64,000 nucleotides of DNA from Chitinophagaceae bacterium (GTDB lineage Bacteria; Bacteroidota; Bacteroidia; Chitinophagales; UBA10324). The stretch covers positions 62,001 through 126,000 of the forward strand of contig JADJAG010000005.1 of NCBI GenBank assembly GCA_016704325.1, in the 5' to 3' direction. The notes under the pieces were generated by a model. That model saw nothing but the letters and a program-made list of their open reading frames with translations, made no database searches and was not told where the DNA came from. Shown here in pieces: positions 1 through 9,499 of the stretch. Within the stretch, counting starts at the first letter, position 1. Every line of letters begins with the position of its first letter. The position numbers were made by a program, and so were the translations under genes.

Positions 1-3000
1 AGAGGGACTGTGCATTAACCTGGTAGCCATTATCCGGAGTTATCGTGAATTGAATGGCAGCTAATTCTGAATTATAAGTAGTAGTGTTTGAAAAACTTTT
101 TGTGGAAAACCCGTTAAGGCAAGCACCGGAACCGGTAGCCAATGCGCTTCCGTTTACCAACGTAAGATTGGTAATTGTAGCATGCGCAACGGTTGTTGCC
201 GGAATGCCGGCGACGTTATTAGTATAATGAAAGGCATTGATGGCTTCGTCTAATATACTATTGCAATTATCATCAATTAAATTGCAGGTTTCTATTGCTG
301 CCGGATTTACATTTGCATTGGTATCATCACAATCTGATTGATCCGCCACTATACCAATGGCAGGCTGGCAGGCTAAAATTTCATTAACGGGATCACCATA
401 TTGGTCGCCATCGTTGTCAGCATAAAAAACAGACTGTACTCCTTCGTCAATCATTGTATCACAATCATCATCTATTGTATTGCATACTTCTGTTGCACCC
501 GGGTAAATGGAAGCATTGTTATCATTGCAGTCTGTCGAAGTATTAAATCCATCCAGGTCATTGTCAACTAAGGATGCACAAACGTTTCCATTTACACTCA
601 CATTGAGCAACTGAAGTGATCCTGAAAGAGCGGAGGCATCAAAGCCATATATTCTGAAAAGAATTGTTTGTGTGGTGGAGAAATCCGGAAAATCCCAGGT
701 TGCCGGCGTCATAGATCCGCAGACAGCGTTTTGTAATGCCTGGTTGTCACCCATATCAATCCACAGATTGCCACCGTTGGTGCTATAGGCCAGCCTGATT
801 TTGGCCGGACCGCCACCATTTCTTCTTAGTTCTGCTGATATGGAAGTTGCGTTAATATTATAACTACCTGTTGATTTCAGCGAAAATTCAATTGCAGGCA
901 ACGTGGTACTAAAAACCAGTACAGCTGAAAAATTCTTTGCGGAGAAACCTGTCGTGCAACCTGTTGCCGGTTGGGCTCCATTTACAAAGCTGAAACCTGT
1001 TCCAATTGCGTTGGCGGCCACACTGCTTGGTAAACCTGAGGCAAGGTCAGTGTAAGTATAAATCGATGCAGACTCGTCTGTTATGCTGTTACAATTATCA
1101 TCAATACCATTGCAGATTTCAGGTGCACTTGGGTAAACTGCATTACTCGCATCATTGCAATCATTGTTATCAGCTACATATCCATCAGGGTTAATGCATC
1201 CTTCAACGGTAATCGCAGGATTACCAAAGTTGTCGTTGTCAGCATCCGCATAGAAGCTAAAAAGTACACCTTCATCTATTTGCGTATTGCAATTATCATC
1301 CAAGGCATTGCAGATTTCCATTGCTGCCGGATTAATACTGTTTCCAACCGGGCCGTCATTGCAATCAAGATTATTGGTAACATAACCACCGGGTGCTACA
1401 CAGGCTGCAATTGTTAAACCCGGATTACCAAAAGTATCAAGGTCTTCATCGGCATAAAAAACAGAGGTTACTCCTTCATCTGTTTCCAAATTACAATTGT
1501 CATCCAGTAAATTACAGAGTTCGGTGGCACCCGGGAAAATTGCAGCATTGTTGTCGTTACAATCCGTGGCAAAATCATAACCATCTGCATCAGCATCCAA
1601 AATCAAGGGACAAACCCTTCCGGAAAGCGTTAAGTTCTGAACCTGCAAAACACCTGTCGTACTCGTCGCTTTAAATCCAAATATCCTGAACAATACTGTT
1701 TGCGAGGTGAAGAAGTCGGGAATATCCCACGTATATAGCGTCATTGTTCCACATGGGCTGCTGATAAGACTTTGATCAATACCCTGGCTGATCCAGCTGT
1801 TTCCGTTATCAATGCTATAAGCAAATCGCACGAAGGAAGGGCCACCGCCGCTTTTCCTAAGTTCAACGGATAGGAAGGTTGACTGAATCTGCTGATTATT
1901 ATTGGGTGTGATCGTAAATTGGACAGCAGGTAAAGTTTCAGAATAGGAGTTTGCATTTGTGAAATTGGTAAGTGAAAAACCAGAAGGACAGATACCGCTT
2001 ACGGAGGCACCATTCATAGCGGAAAGTCCACTTGCCGTAACACCAGGATCAATAATTGCAGGAATACCGGAGAGGTTTATTGTATAACCATAGATCGTGC
2101 TTTCTTCATCCGTGATTGCATTGCAGTTATCATCGAAGCCATTACAAATTTCCTTTGCATTTGGATGTATGGCACTATTGGCATCATTACAATCAGCACT
2201 ATTGAGAACAAAGCCTTGTGGTGCAATACAAGCAAGTGTAGTTACATTTAATACTCCGAAATTATCATTATCTGAGTCTGCATAAAAGACTATCTGCACA
2301 TCCTCGTCAATCTGTCCATTGCAATTATCATCTGTTGTATTGCAAATTTCTGCTTGCGCAGGATATATTGAAGCGTTATTGTCGTTACAATCTGTGCTGT
2401 CTGATACAAGGCCTGCTGACTCATTGCAAGCTAATGTGGTAAAAGCGGCATTTCCATATGAATCATTGTCTTCATCTGCATAGAAGATGATTTTAGCACC
2501 TTCATCGATTTCAATATTGCAGTTATCATCAATGCCGTTGCAGGCTTCTGCAGCACCGGGAAATACAGCCGAGCTATTGTCGTCGCAGTCTATTGCAGTA
2601 TTGAAACCATCAGCATCTTCATCAGCAAGGGCACAAACTGTTCCGTTAAAGTTGATATTCAACAGTTGAAGTATTCCTGTCTCACTTGCTGCATTGAATC
2701 CATAAATTCTAAAAATTAGCGTCTTAATTGTAATGAAGTCATCAAAGTCCCAAATAGCGGTATTGGTACTTCCACATGCGCCATTGACTACGGTGTGATT
2801 GATTCCTTCATCTATCCAGGTAGTGCCGCTGTCTATACTATAGGCAAATCGAATTTGTGTCGGGCCGCTGCTGCTTCTTCTGAGATCTGCAGAAACAGAA
2901 GAAGCTCCGAGCTCATATCCGTTATTAGCATGTACGCTGAATTCAATCGCTGTAAGCAGGGAATCATAGCTGGTACTATCCGTAAAATTCTTAACAGAAA

Positions 3001-6000
3001 ATCCTGTTGGGCATAAAGCACTTCCTAAAGCGCCATTCACCAGTTTAAGAGATGTGCCGGAAGCATTTCCGGCTATTGTATTAGGAATGCCCGCCGTATT
3101 GTCCGTAAAGTGGTAGATCTGTACTGCTTCATCAAAAGCACCATTGCAATTGTCGTCGATGCCATTACATGTTTCTGTTGCATTTGGTTGAAGGGCAGGG
3201 TTGCCATCATCGCAATCATCATTGTTTGCTACATAGGCCGGAGGGGCAGTACAGGCAAGAATTATGTCATCGGGACTGCCAAAGGTGTCATTATCAGCAT
3301 CTGCATAATAAGAAGTTTGTACTCCATCGTCTATGGTGCCGTTACAATTATCATCAATCAGATTACAGGATTCAGCTACACCCGGATTAATGGATGAATT
3401 ATTATCAACGCAATCATCCGGGTTGCTCACATAGCCGAAAGGTGCAGGACAGGTAACCACTGCATTATTTAGATTGCCGTATGAATCATTGTCTGCATCC
3501 TGATAAAAGGTTGCCAGTGCGCCTTCATCAAACTGGTTATCACAATCATCATCAATAGCATTACAGAGTTCTGTTGCTAGTGGGTGTATCGATTCCACAC
3601 TATCGTTACAATCAGTATTGGGTGAAACATACCCGGAAGGAGCAGTGCAGGCAAGTATGGATACTGCATTGTTTCCATATTCATCTTGATCAGCATCTGC
3701 AAAAAAAGTTAGCTTAACTCCTTCATCAACCAGGGCATCACAATCATCGTCAATTATGTTACAACTTTCAGGTGCTCCCGGATAAACTGTGGAGCCTGTT
3801 AACGGACTATCATTACAATCAAAGATGGTATTGAATCCATCATTATCAGCATCCATAATCAGGCAGCTATTTCCATTAAACCTTGCGTTTAACACTTGCA
3901 GGATGCCTGAAATGGCAGAAGCATTAAAGCCATAAATTCTTACAATAACCTGTCCGCCGGTTGAAAAATCGGGAAAATCCCAGGCGATTGGCGTAGTGCT
4001 GCCACATACTGCATTCGGTAAATCGTGATCAAATCCCTGGTTGATCCAGTTCAATCCACCATTAATGCTGTAAGCTAACCTGATTTTCGCAGGGCCGGCA
4101 CCGCTTCTTCTGAGATCAACTGTAAATGATGCTCCATTTATCTGTTGGTTTGCATTCGGAGTAATATTAAATTCTACAGCAGCGAGCGCGTTACTAAACA
4201 AAGTATCGATTGAAAAATTCTTTACCGAATACCCGGTTAAGCAGGCGGAAGCACCTTGAGCTATTGTAGCACCATTTACTATTTTAAGTCCGGAACCGGT
4301 AGAAAGAGAAGGGGTAGTTTCCGGTAATCCGCTAAGGTTATCAGCATAATAATAAATGGTTACGCCTTCATCAGTATTGCTGTCACAATTGTCATCTAAC
4401 CCATTGCAGGTTTCCTGCGCTGAAGGTTTGATTGCGGCATTGATGTCGTTGCAGTCACTATTATTTACAACATAATCTGCAGGAAGTGAGCAAGCCATTG
4501 TGGTATTATTCGGATCACCAAAACCATCATCATCAATATCAGCATAATAAACTGTTTGCACACCATCATCAACTGCAGCATTACAATCATCATCTATTCC
4601 ATTGCATACTTCTGTGATTCCGGGGTGAATTCCCGAATTGTTATCATTACAATCTGCACTATTACCAACATATCCTTCCGGTGCAATGCATGCTAAGGTT
4701 GTGGAATTGAGCGTGCCAAAAGTATCATTATCGTTGTCGGCAAAGAAGGTCGTTTTAGCTCCTTCATCTGTTTCCAAATTACAGTTGTCGTCGATGCCAT
4801 TACATTTTTCTACGGCATTGGGATGAATGGAAGCATTGGAATCATCACAGTCTGTTGAAGCGATATAGCCATCGTGATCATCGTCGAACTGCAGGCAAAC
4901 AGTACCATTAAAATGCACATTTAGACATTGCAGCACACCTGCCTGCGATGCAGCGCTGTAGCCATAAATTCTGAAAATGACTGGGGCAGCTGTAATAAAA
5001 TCAGGAAAATCCCACGTAATAGTAGTTCCAATACCGCAAGCATTATTACTGAAAGTATGATCGGTTGGCTGGTCGATCCAGGATGATCCGCCATTTACAC
5101 TATAGGCAAAGCGTACTTTGGTTGGACCGTTGCTGTTTCTTCTCAGGTCAGCGGAAAAAGATGTTGCCTGTAGTTGGTAACCCACTACCGGTGCAATGGA
5201 AAATTCAACAGCGGGCAATGCATGTGAGAATGTATTCCCGGTACTGAAGGCTTTGGTATTGAAGCCGGTTTCGCAGATATCTATGGTTAGTGCACCATTT
5301 ACTCTTGTAAGATTACCTGCAGTGGTATGCGCAACGGCATTGGGTATTCCTGATATATTATCTATATAATTATACAACTTCATCGGTTCATCGATCAGGC
5401 CATTGCAATCATCATCAAAGCTGTTACAGGATTCTGTGGCTGTGGGTTTTGTAGCACTGTTACTGTCGTTGCAGTCTAGATTGTTAATGACATATCCGGC
5501 AGGAATCATGGAACAAGCCATCAGGATGCCACCAGGATTGCCGAAGGTATCCTCATCAAGATCCCGGTAGTAGACAGTCTGGACTCCTTCATCAACCTGC
5601 GCATCGCAATCATCATCGTAGAAATTGCAGACTTCTGCAGTATTTGGAAAAATAGCAGCATCATTATCGTTGCAATCCAAATTATTAACAACGTAGCCTA
5701 ATGGATGCGTGCAGGTAAAAGTGCTTATTAAAGCATTTCCAAAGCCGTCGTTATCGGCATCCTGGTAATAAAACTGATTAAAGCAATCACCTTTGAGCCG
5801 GACGATCCATCCGTCACTAGCACCTTTCTTATTAGTGACATCACCGTCGAAGGAGTTGACATAACCTGCCACCAGGTAATCGCCATTGATGGTTTGGGTA
5901 ATACTTCTTCCGTAGTCATTGTCGGAACCACCCAAAGATTTTTGCCAAACGATTTTGCCGGTAAGATCAAGTTCGGTTACCCAAATGTCATAGAGACCAT

Positions 6001-7111
6001 GATTGCCGGTAACGTTTCCACCTGTGGACCCGGAATGTCCGGAAACGAGATAGCCGGTGTGATCCTGATTTTCTTCTATTGAGTAAGCATATTCCAGTGA
6101 TCCGCCACCAATAGCTTTCTCCCATTGAATGTTACCTGCGGAGTCCAGTTTTACCACCCAGCTATCCTGGTCGTCGTGCTTACTCGATACATCACCATCC
6201 AACGAGTTGGTATATCCTGCAAAAATATAACCTCCATCAGCTGTCTGTAATGCATCTCTTGCTGCATCTTCAGAAGTACCGCCGTAGCAACGCGCCCATT
6301 CAATATTGCCCAATGAATCAGTCTTCACAATATAGGCATCGTCTTCCCCATGATTTCCGGTTACGTCAAAAGAATTGGAGTCTGAAAAGCCGGAGATAAT
6401 GTAACCACCATCTTTGGTTAAGGCCACGGAACTTCCTTCTTCATGATTCATTCCTCCAATAGCATGCTGCCAGATTACATTACCGATTGAGTCCAGCTTA
6501 ACCAGCCAGTAGTCTGCATCGTTGCCGTTTTTACCCGAAACCACCCCATCGGATGATTTCACCCCTCCGAATGCTATGTAACCACCATCAATTGTTTGCT
6601 TGATACTATATCCAAGGTCAAGCAGTGAACCACCCAGGGCCTTGGTCCATTGTTTTTCACCTTTGCTATTGAGTTTAACAATCCAGTAGTCGAATCCGCC
6701 ATTGTTGCCCTGTACATCCAGGAAATCACCCAATGAAGTCGCATGGCCCGCAATAATATAGCCGCCATCCGCAGTAAGTTGTATGTGCCTGCCCCATTCC
6801 TGACCATTGCCACCATAGGTTTTCAGCCATTCGATGTTTCCAAAAGCATCCATTTTTGCCACCAGCAGGTCATCATCACCTTTATTTATAGAAACATCAC
6901 CGTCTATTGATTTGCTGAAACCGGTAAAAACACAACCCCCATCGGGAGTATTTACCAGATGGCGGATTTCATCGGCCTTAGTACCGCCTACTGTTCTCTG
7001 CCAGATAATAGTGGGTTCGGTTTCCTGCGCAGCCGCAGAATTAATAAAAATACGTCCTGCAAAGACGATACTAAGGAACAATAGGCTCCGGTAGAAAGTA
7101 GACCTGTACAT
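1..7111 (-). CDS. Giant secreted repeat protein with N-terminal propeller repeats and MopE-type metal-binding repeats (3' end outside window)
   Basis: Open from ATG at 7111 to the window edge: 2,370 codons without a stop, so the C-terminus is not seen. A signal peptide ends near an Ala-Ala-Ala-Gln cleavage region. About 440 residues follow with seven repeats of about 55-60 residues (Trp...Gly-Gly...Asp-Gly-Gly-Tyr...Val-Lys-Leu-Asp...Gly-Asn), fitting a seven-bladed beta-propeller. The rest alternates between 17 short units of MopE type (DxDxDG, then Asp-Cys-Asn-Asp and Cys-Asn-Gly-x-Asp-Asp-Asn-Cys; about 42-67 residues) and five complete plus one partial copies of a roughly 170-residue module (Asp-Leu-Arg-Arg, Trp-Asp-Phe-Pro-Asp-Phe, Phe-Arg-Ile-Tyr-Gly). 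MopE-type units are thought to bind metal, and Asp/Cys spacing is kept in nearly all copies. Likely cell-surface or secreted; a T9SS tail would be expected beyond position 1. Function unknown. Confidence 0.9.
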   Translation of the reverse strand, partial: MYRSTFYRSLLFLSIVFAGRIFINSAAAQETEPTIIWQRTVGGTKADEIRHLVNTPDGGCVFTGFSKSIDGDVSINKGDDDLLVAKMDAFGNIEWLKTYGGNGQEWGRHIQLTADGGYIIAGHATSLGDFLDVQGNNGGFDYWIVKLNSKGEKQWTKALGGSLLDLGYSIKQTIDGGYIAFGGVKSSDGVVSGKNGNDADYWLVKLDSIGNVIWQHAIGGMNHEEGSSVALTKDGGYIISGFSDSNSFDVTGNHGEDDAYIVKTDSLGNIEWARCYGGTSEDAARDALQTADGGYIFAGYTNSLDGDVSSKHDDQDSWVVKLDSAGNIQWEKAIGGGSLEYAYSIEENQDHTGYLVSGHSGSTGGNVTGNHGLYDIWVTELDLTGKIVWQKSLGGSDNDYGRSITQTINGDYLVAGYVNSFDGDVTNKKGASDGWIVRLKGDCFNQFYYQDADNDGFGNALISTFTCTHPLGYVVNNLDCNDNDAAIFPNTAEVCNFYDDDCDAQVDEGVQTVYYRDLDEDTFGNPGGILMACSMIPAGYVINNLDCNDSNSATKPTATESCNSFDDDCNGLIDEPMKLYNYIDNISGIPNAVAHTTAGNLTRVNGALTIDICETGFNTKAFSTGNTFSHALPAVEFSIAPVVGYQLQATSFSADLRRNSNGPTKVRFAYSVNGGSSWIDQPTDHTFSNNACGIGTTITWDFPDFITAAPVIFRIYGYSAASQAGVLQCLNVHFNGTVCLQFDDDHDGYIASTDCDDSNASIHPNAVEKCNGIDDNCNLETDEGAKTTFFADNDNDTFGTLNSTTLACIAPEGYVGNSADCNDNNSGIHPGITEVCNGIDDDCNAAVDDGVQTVYYADIDDDGFGDPNNTTMACSLPADYVVNNSDCNDINAAIKPSAQETCNGLDDNCDSNTDEGVTIYYYADNLSGLPETTPSLSTGSGLKIVNGATIAQGASACLTGYSVKNFSIDTLFSNALAAVEFNITPNANQQINGASFTVDLRRSGAGPAKIRLAYSINGGLNWINQGFDHDLPNAVCGSTTPIAWDFPDFSTGGQVIVRIYGFNASAISGILQVLNARFNGNSCLIMDADNDGFNTIFDCNDSPLTGSTVYPGAPESCNIIDDDCDALVDEGVKLTFFADADQDEYGNNAVSILACTAPSGYVSPNTDCNDSVESIHPLATELCNAIDDDCDNQFDEGALATFYQDADNDSYGNLNNAVVTCPAPFGYVSNPDDCVDNNSSINPGVAESCNLIDDNCNGTIDDGVQTSYYADADNDTFGSPDDIILACTAPPAYVANNDDCDDGNPALQPNATETCNGIDDNCNGAFDEAVQIYHFTDNTAGIPNTIAGNASGTSLKLVNGALGSALCPTGFSVKNFTDSTSYDSLLTAIEFSVHANNGYELGASSVSADLRRSSSGPTQIRFAYSIDSGTTWIDEGINHTVVNGACGSTNTAIWDFDDFITIKTLIFRIYGFNAASETGILQLLNINFNGTVCALADEDADGFNTAIDCDDNSSAVFPGAAEACNGIDDNCNIEIDEGAKIIFYADEDNDSYGNAAFTTLACNESAGLVSDSTDCNDNNASIYPAQAEICNTTDDNCNGQIDEDVQIVFYADSDNDNFGVLNVTTLACIAPQGFVLNSADCNDANSAIHPNAKEICNGFDDNCNAITDEESTIYGYTINLSGIPAIIDPGVTASGLSAMNGASVSGICPSGFSLTNFTNANSYSETLPAVQFTITPNNNQQIQSTFLSVELRKSGGGPSFVRFAYSIDNGNSWISQGIDQSLISSPCGTMTLYTWDIPDFFTSQTVLFRIFGFKATSTTGVLQVQNLTLSGRVCPLILDADADGYDFATDCNDNNAAIFPGATELCNLLDDNCNLETDEGVTSVFYADEDLDTFGNPGLTIAACVAPGGYVTNNLDCNDGPVGNSINPAAMEICNALDDNCNTQIDEGVLFSFYADADNDNFGNPAITVEGCINPDGYVADNNDCNDASNAVYPSAPEICNGIDDNCNSITDESASIYTYTDLASGLPSSVAANAIGTGFSFVNGAQPATGCTTGFSAKNFSAVLVFSTTLPAIEFSLKSTGSYNINATSISAELRRNGGGPAKIRLAYSTNGGNLWIDMGDNQALQNAVCGSMTPATWDFPDFSTTQTILFRIYGFDASALSGSLQLLNVSVNGNVCASLVDNDLDGFNTSTDCNDNNASIYPGATEVCNTIDDDCDTMIDEGVQSVFYADNDGDQYGDPVNEILACQPAIGIVADQSDCDDTNANVNPAAIETCNLIDDNCNSILDEAINAFHYTNNVAGIPATTVAHATITNLTLVNGSALATGSGACLNGFSTKSFSNTTTYNSELAAIQFTITPDNGYQVNAQSL

Positions 7112-7468
7112 AGAAATTGTATTTATGTATTCAATAGATAAAAATGTAATGATTACCAATGTTGCTACGCTACATACTTGTAAAATGCTGCCATGCTCAT
7201 ACCTGCCAGAAGTTGCAGCAAATAGTCGAATGTTACGAAATTAATTTATGGCAGTTTCTTCCTTCCCAAAAACCAATATACGAAAAAGCGATATGATGGT
7301 TTTGTTGCAGCCACGGTTCTTTTGGTCAAAATTTAATTTATCAAAGATATGTCAAATGAGAGCCGGCCCGACATTTTTTTACTTTTTTTTTGATTGATAA
7401 ATGAAAGCGGATATAGCGTCAATAGCTCCAGTTTAGCAGCAATCTATTTATCTAGATTAGGCAGATAT
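7112..7468. other. Intergenic leader region of the giant repeat gene
   Basis: No gene seen on either strand. On the minus strand a TAnnTTTG-like hexamer region (7342-7349) could be a Bacteroidota -7 element for the giant gene, but no TTTG element lies at the expected distance upstream, so this is weak. Several T runs lie around 7374-7391. Confidence 0.4.
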
Positions 7469-7661
7469 TCAGAGGGTTAATTCTTCAATAATATATTTTA
7501 GTGACTTCGAATTTTTTAGCGGGCTGAATTCCTAATTCTTCGGCATAGGCAATTGCTTTATCGAGCAAATTGTGGACTAGTTCATAGAAGCAGAATGTTG
7601 TTCCGATTTCCTTTCTCCCCGGTTCAATCAGCTCATTGAGTGGTGATGTTGGCAAGCCTGG
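7469..7661 (-). pseudogene. Decayed C-terminal fragment of a small hypothetical protein, directly behind xseB
   Basis: Immediately after the xseB stop codon (TAG, 7664-7662) the same frame stays open for 58 codons to a TGA at 7487-7485 and reads like real protein: Glu-Leu-Val-His-Asn-Leu-Leu-Asp-Lys-Ala, then Ala-Glu-Glu-Leu-Gly. A one-base shift in an A run near 7494-7497 would continue it as Lys-Tyr-Ile-Ile-Glu-Glu up to a TGA at 7471-7469. From memory this resembles the C-terminal half of small Bacteroidota hypothetical proteins with a Tyr-Ile-Leu-Glu-Glu motif. No start codon or N-terminal half is present, so it is probably a gene remnant; chance open frame is the alternative. Confidence 0.35.
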
Positions 7662-7910
7662 CTAGCTGCCATTCACTAATAATGTATCATTCGTATCCGG
7701 ATTTTCATGTACCGCTTTATCCACTTCAGCTTCTATTTCCCGCAATTTATTTTCGCAAAAAGCAATCAGCTCTTTGGCTCGCCGGACATTTTGTGCAAGC
7801 TCATCTACCTGGATCTTGTCTGATTCCATTTGCTCCACTATTTCTTCAAGTGCTTCATAGGCGCTGTCATAAGTCATGTTCGTTTTTATAGGGTGTTTTT
7901 TGGTAGACAT
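7662..7910 (-). CDS. xseB: Exodeoxyribonuclease VII small subunit
   Basis: 82 residues, the usual length for XseB. Small helical subunit that binds XseA to form exonuclease VII, which degrades single-stranded DNA from both ends to short acid-soluble oligonucleotides. The core Met-Thr-Tyr-x-x-Ala-Tyr-x-x-Leu-Glu-Glu-Ile-Val, with Val-Asp-Glu-Leu-Ala and Cys-Glu-x-Lys-Leu, is characteristic. The ATG at 7910 gives a 44-bp overlap with xseA; an internal ATG at 7877 would leave an 11-bp overlap and starts exactly at the conserved core, so it may be the real start. Overlap indicates translational coupling with xseA. Confidence 0.9.
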   Translation of the reverse strand: MSTKKHPIKTNMTYDSAYEALEEIVEQMESDKIQVDELAQNVRRAKELIAFCENKLREIEAEVDKAVHENPDTNDTLLVNGS

Positions 7911-9090
7911 TGCTATGTATGTTTGTTGATTTGAGAATGGTGGTTATATCAGCACCTTCGTTGATTTTATCAGGATCGGAAATGATCCGGCCGTCCTGTA
8001 TGAGGATAGCGAATCCTTTCGTAAGCATCATGGAAGGGCTCAGGTTTCTTACAAGCCTTGCCATAGCAGCCAGTTCAGACGTACGCCTGAATATAAAACC
8101 GGAAGCCGCTTCAGTCGTATCCTCGCAGAGCGCTATAAATTGCGCACGTTTCGTAAGCATCAGTTCTTGCAGGTTTTTGAAAAACCGCTCTTTCAAATCA
8201 AGTACTTGCTGCTCAAAAGTGAAATTGTGATCAACAATTGCGGTGGCTACCTTAGTTGGTGTTTTGTTGGCCCTGGCCATAAGGTCAACGATACTGGTAT
8301 TCCTGTCGTGCCCGATACCGGTGAGTACCGGAATCGGAAATTGAGCTACCGCTTTTGAAAGTTCATAATCGTCGAAGGGTCTGAAATCGGTTTGTGAACC
8401 TCCACCGCGAACAATTACTACTATATCAAAGAGATCCTGCATTGTTTCAATTTGCGCCAACTGCTCCCTGATGAATGTGCTTGATTGATCACCTTGAATC
8501 AGCACAGGAAACGTACGAATGTAAAAAGCATAGCCTTGTTGATTCTTTCTTGCTTCCTGTAAAAAATCCCTTTCCCCATCAGAACCGGGTGCACAGATTA
8601 ATGCAATGCGTTGCAACACCACGGGCAGCGGCAACGTGTTATTCTGCGTGATGTATTGACCGTTAATAAACTGAATGTTCGAAGGATTTTCTTTAAGTAA
8701 CCTGTTGATCACGGCATCCCGCTCAAGGGCCAGCTTCCCTAAAGCATAGGTAGCATCGATAGCCTGAAGTTCAAGGGTTAATCCATACCGCTTATGAAAA
8801 TTTATCCGCACCAGGCAGTTCACCTGCAACCCATCAGTAAATACCTGGCCTGTTTGCCGTTCGAATTTTTCGATCTGGTAATAGGTGCCACCCCAGAATA
8901 CCCCTTTAATTTCTGTGGTGATAGATTTCCCTTCTTTTTCAATCAGTTTGAGGAAACACCACCTTTTCTCCGGATACTTTTTTACATCGGTAATTTCTGT
9001 GGTTATCCAAAACTCTTCATCCTGAAAACGATCTTTAATCGTTTCCTGAATTTCATAAACCAACTCAGAAAGTCGCAGCGCATCTGGCAT
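7867..9090 (-). CDS. xseA: Exodeoxyribonuclease VII large subunit
   Basis: 407 residues, normal for XseA. Catalytic subunit of exonuclease VII in DNA repair and recombination. An N-terminal OB-fold (about residues 1-110, with Trp-Ile-Thr-Thr-Glu-Ile and Trp-Cys-Phe-Leu-Lys-Leu) binds single-stranded DNA. The catalytic domain carries Val-Arg-Gly-Gly-Gly-Ser near the middle and Thr-Gly-Ile-Gly-His-Asp-Arg-x-x-Ser-Ile, both XseA signatures, followed by a helical C-terminal region that holds XseB. The gene is first in a two-gene operon with xseB. A TACATTTG element (9102-9095) lies five bases before the ATG and matches the Bacteroidota -7 consensus, but is too close to be an ordinary promoter for this start. 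Confidence 0.95.
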   Translation of the reverse strand: MPDALRLSELVYEIQETIKDRFQDEEFWITTEITDVKKYPEKRWCFLKLIEKEGKSITTEIKGVFWGGTYYQIEKFERQTGQVFTDGLQVNCLVRINFHKRYGLTLELQAIDATYALGKLALERDAVINRLLKENPSNIQFINGQYITQNNTLPLPVVLQRIALICAPGSDGERDFLQEARKNQQGYAFYIRTFPVLIQGDQSSTFIREQLAQIETMQDLFDIVVIVRGGGSQTDFRPFDDYELSKAVAQFPIPVLTGIGHDRNTSIVDLMARANKTPTKVATAIVDHNFTFEQQVLDLKERFFKNLQELMLTKRAQFIALCEDTTEAASGFIFRRTSELAAMARLVRNLSPSMMLTKGFAILIQDGRIISDPDKINEGADITTILKSTNIHSNVYQKTPYKNEHDL

Positions 9091-9140
9091 CTTTCAAATG
9101 TATGAATTTTCAATTTTAAAAGAATGGCGCAGCAACCAGT

Positions 9141-9331
9141 GGGTGTACGACAAATTAGATATAGATTATTGGGTAGAAATTCAGTATTGAGTATTGAGTA
9201 TTGAGTAAGTGAGTAAAGTAGCGTAGTGATTACAGAATAGCAAGTGATCGGCTTCGCCGCAGCAATTTAACCATTTAGCCATTTAACCCACCAACCATTT
9301 CTTTACAAGATGAACGAATCGTCGTGCACCC
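9141..9331. mobile_element. MITE-like element, copy 1 (191 bp)
   Basis: Left end GGGTGTACGACAA and right end (reverse complement GGGTGCACGACGA) form imperfect terminal inverted repeats, 11 of 13 matching. Eight-base flanks CAACCAGT (9133-9140) and CAACTAGT (9332-9339) match at 7 of 8, as expected of an aged target-site duplication. The interior has short GAGTATT repeats, a conserved block GATCGGCTTCGCCGCA and a short run of an 8-bp unit CCATTTAA (about three units). It aligns over its whole length with the element at 34180-34406. It contains no coding region, so movement would need a transposase supplied elsewhere. It lies 168 bp before the M43 metalloprotease gene. Confidence 0.8.
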
Positions 9332-9499
9332 CAACTAGTAGTTAAGTCAGCAAGCGATTTAGTATTCGCAAAAGGCAAGATGCTGTTTTAGACAGGCTAT
9401 TATTATGTTAAGAAAAAATACAAGGATAGAAATTATCAGGTTACCATTTTTTGGCTACCTTTCTATTCTCATTTCCAAACCCTTCAAATCCTCTAGCAC

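Noticed and set aside
1006..5247. Several plus-strand frames of 60-95 codons opposite the giant gene
   Set aside because: They are mirror frames of the repeat coding sequence, which explains their repeated His/Cys-rich appearance.
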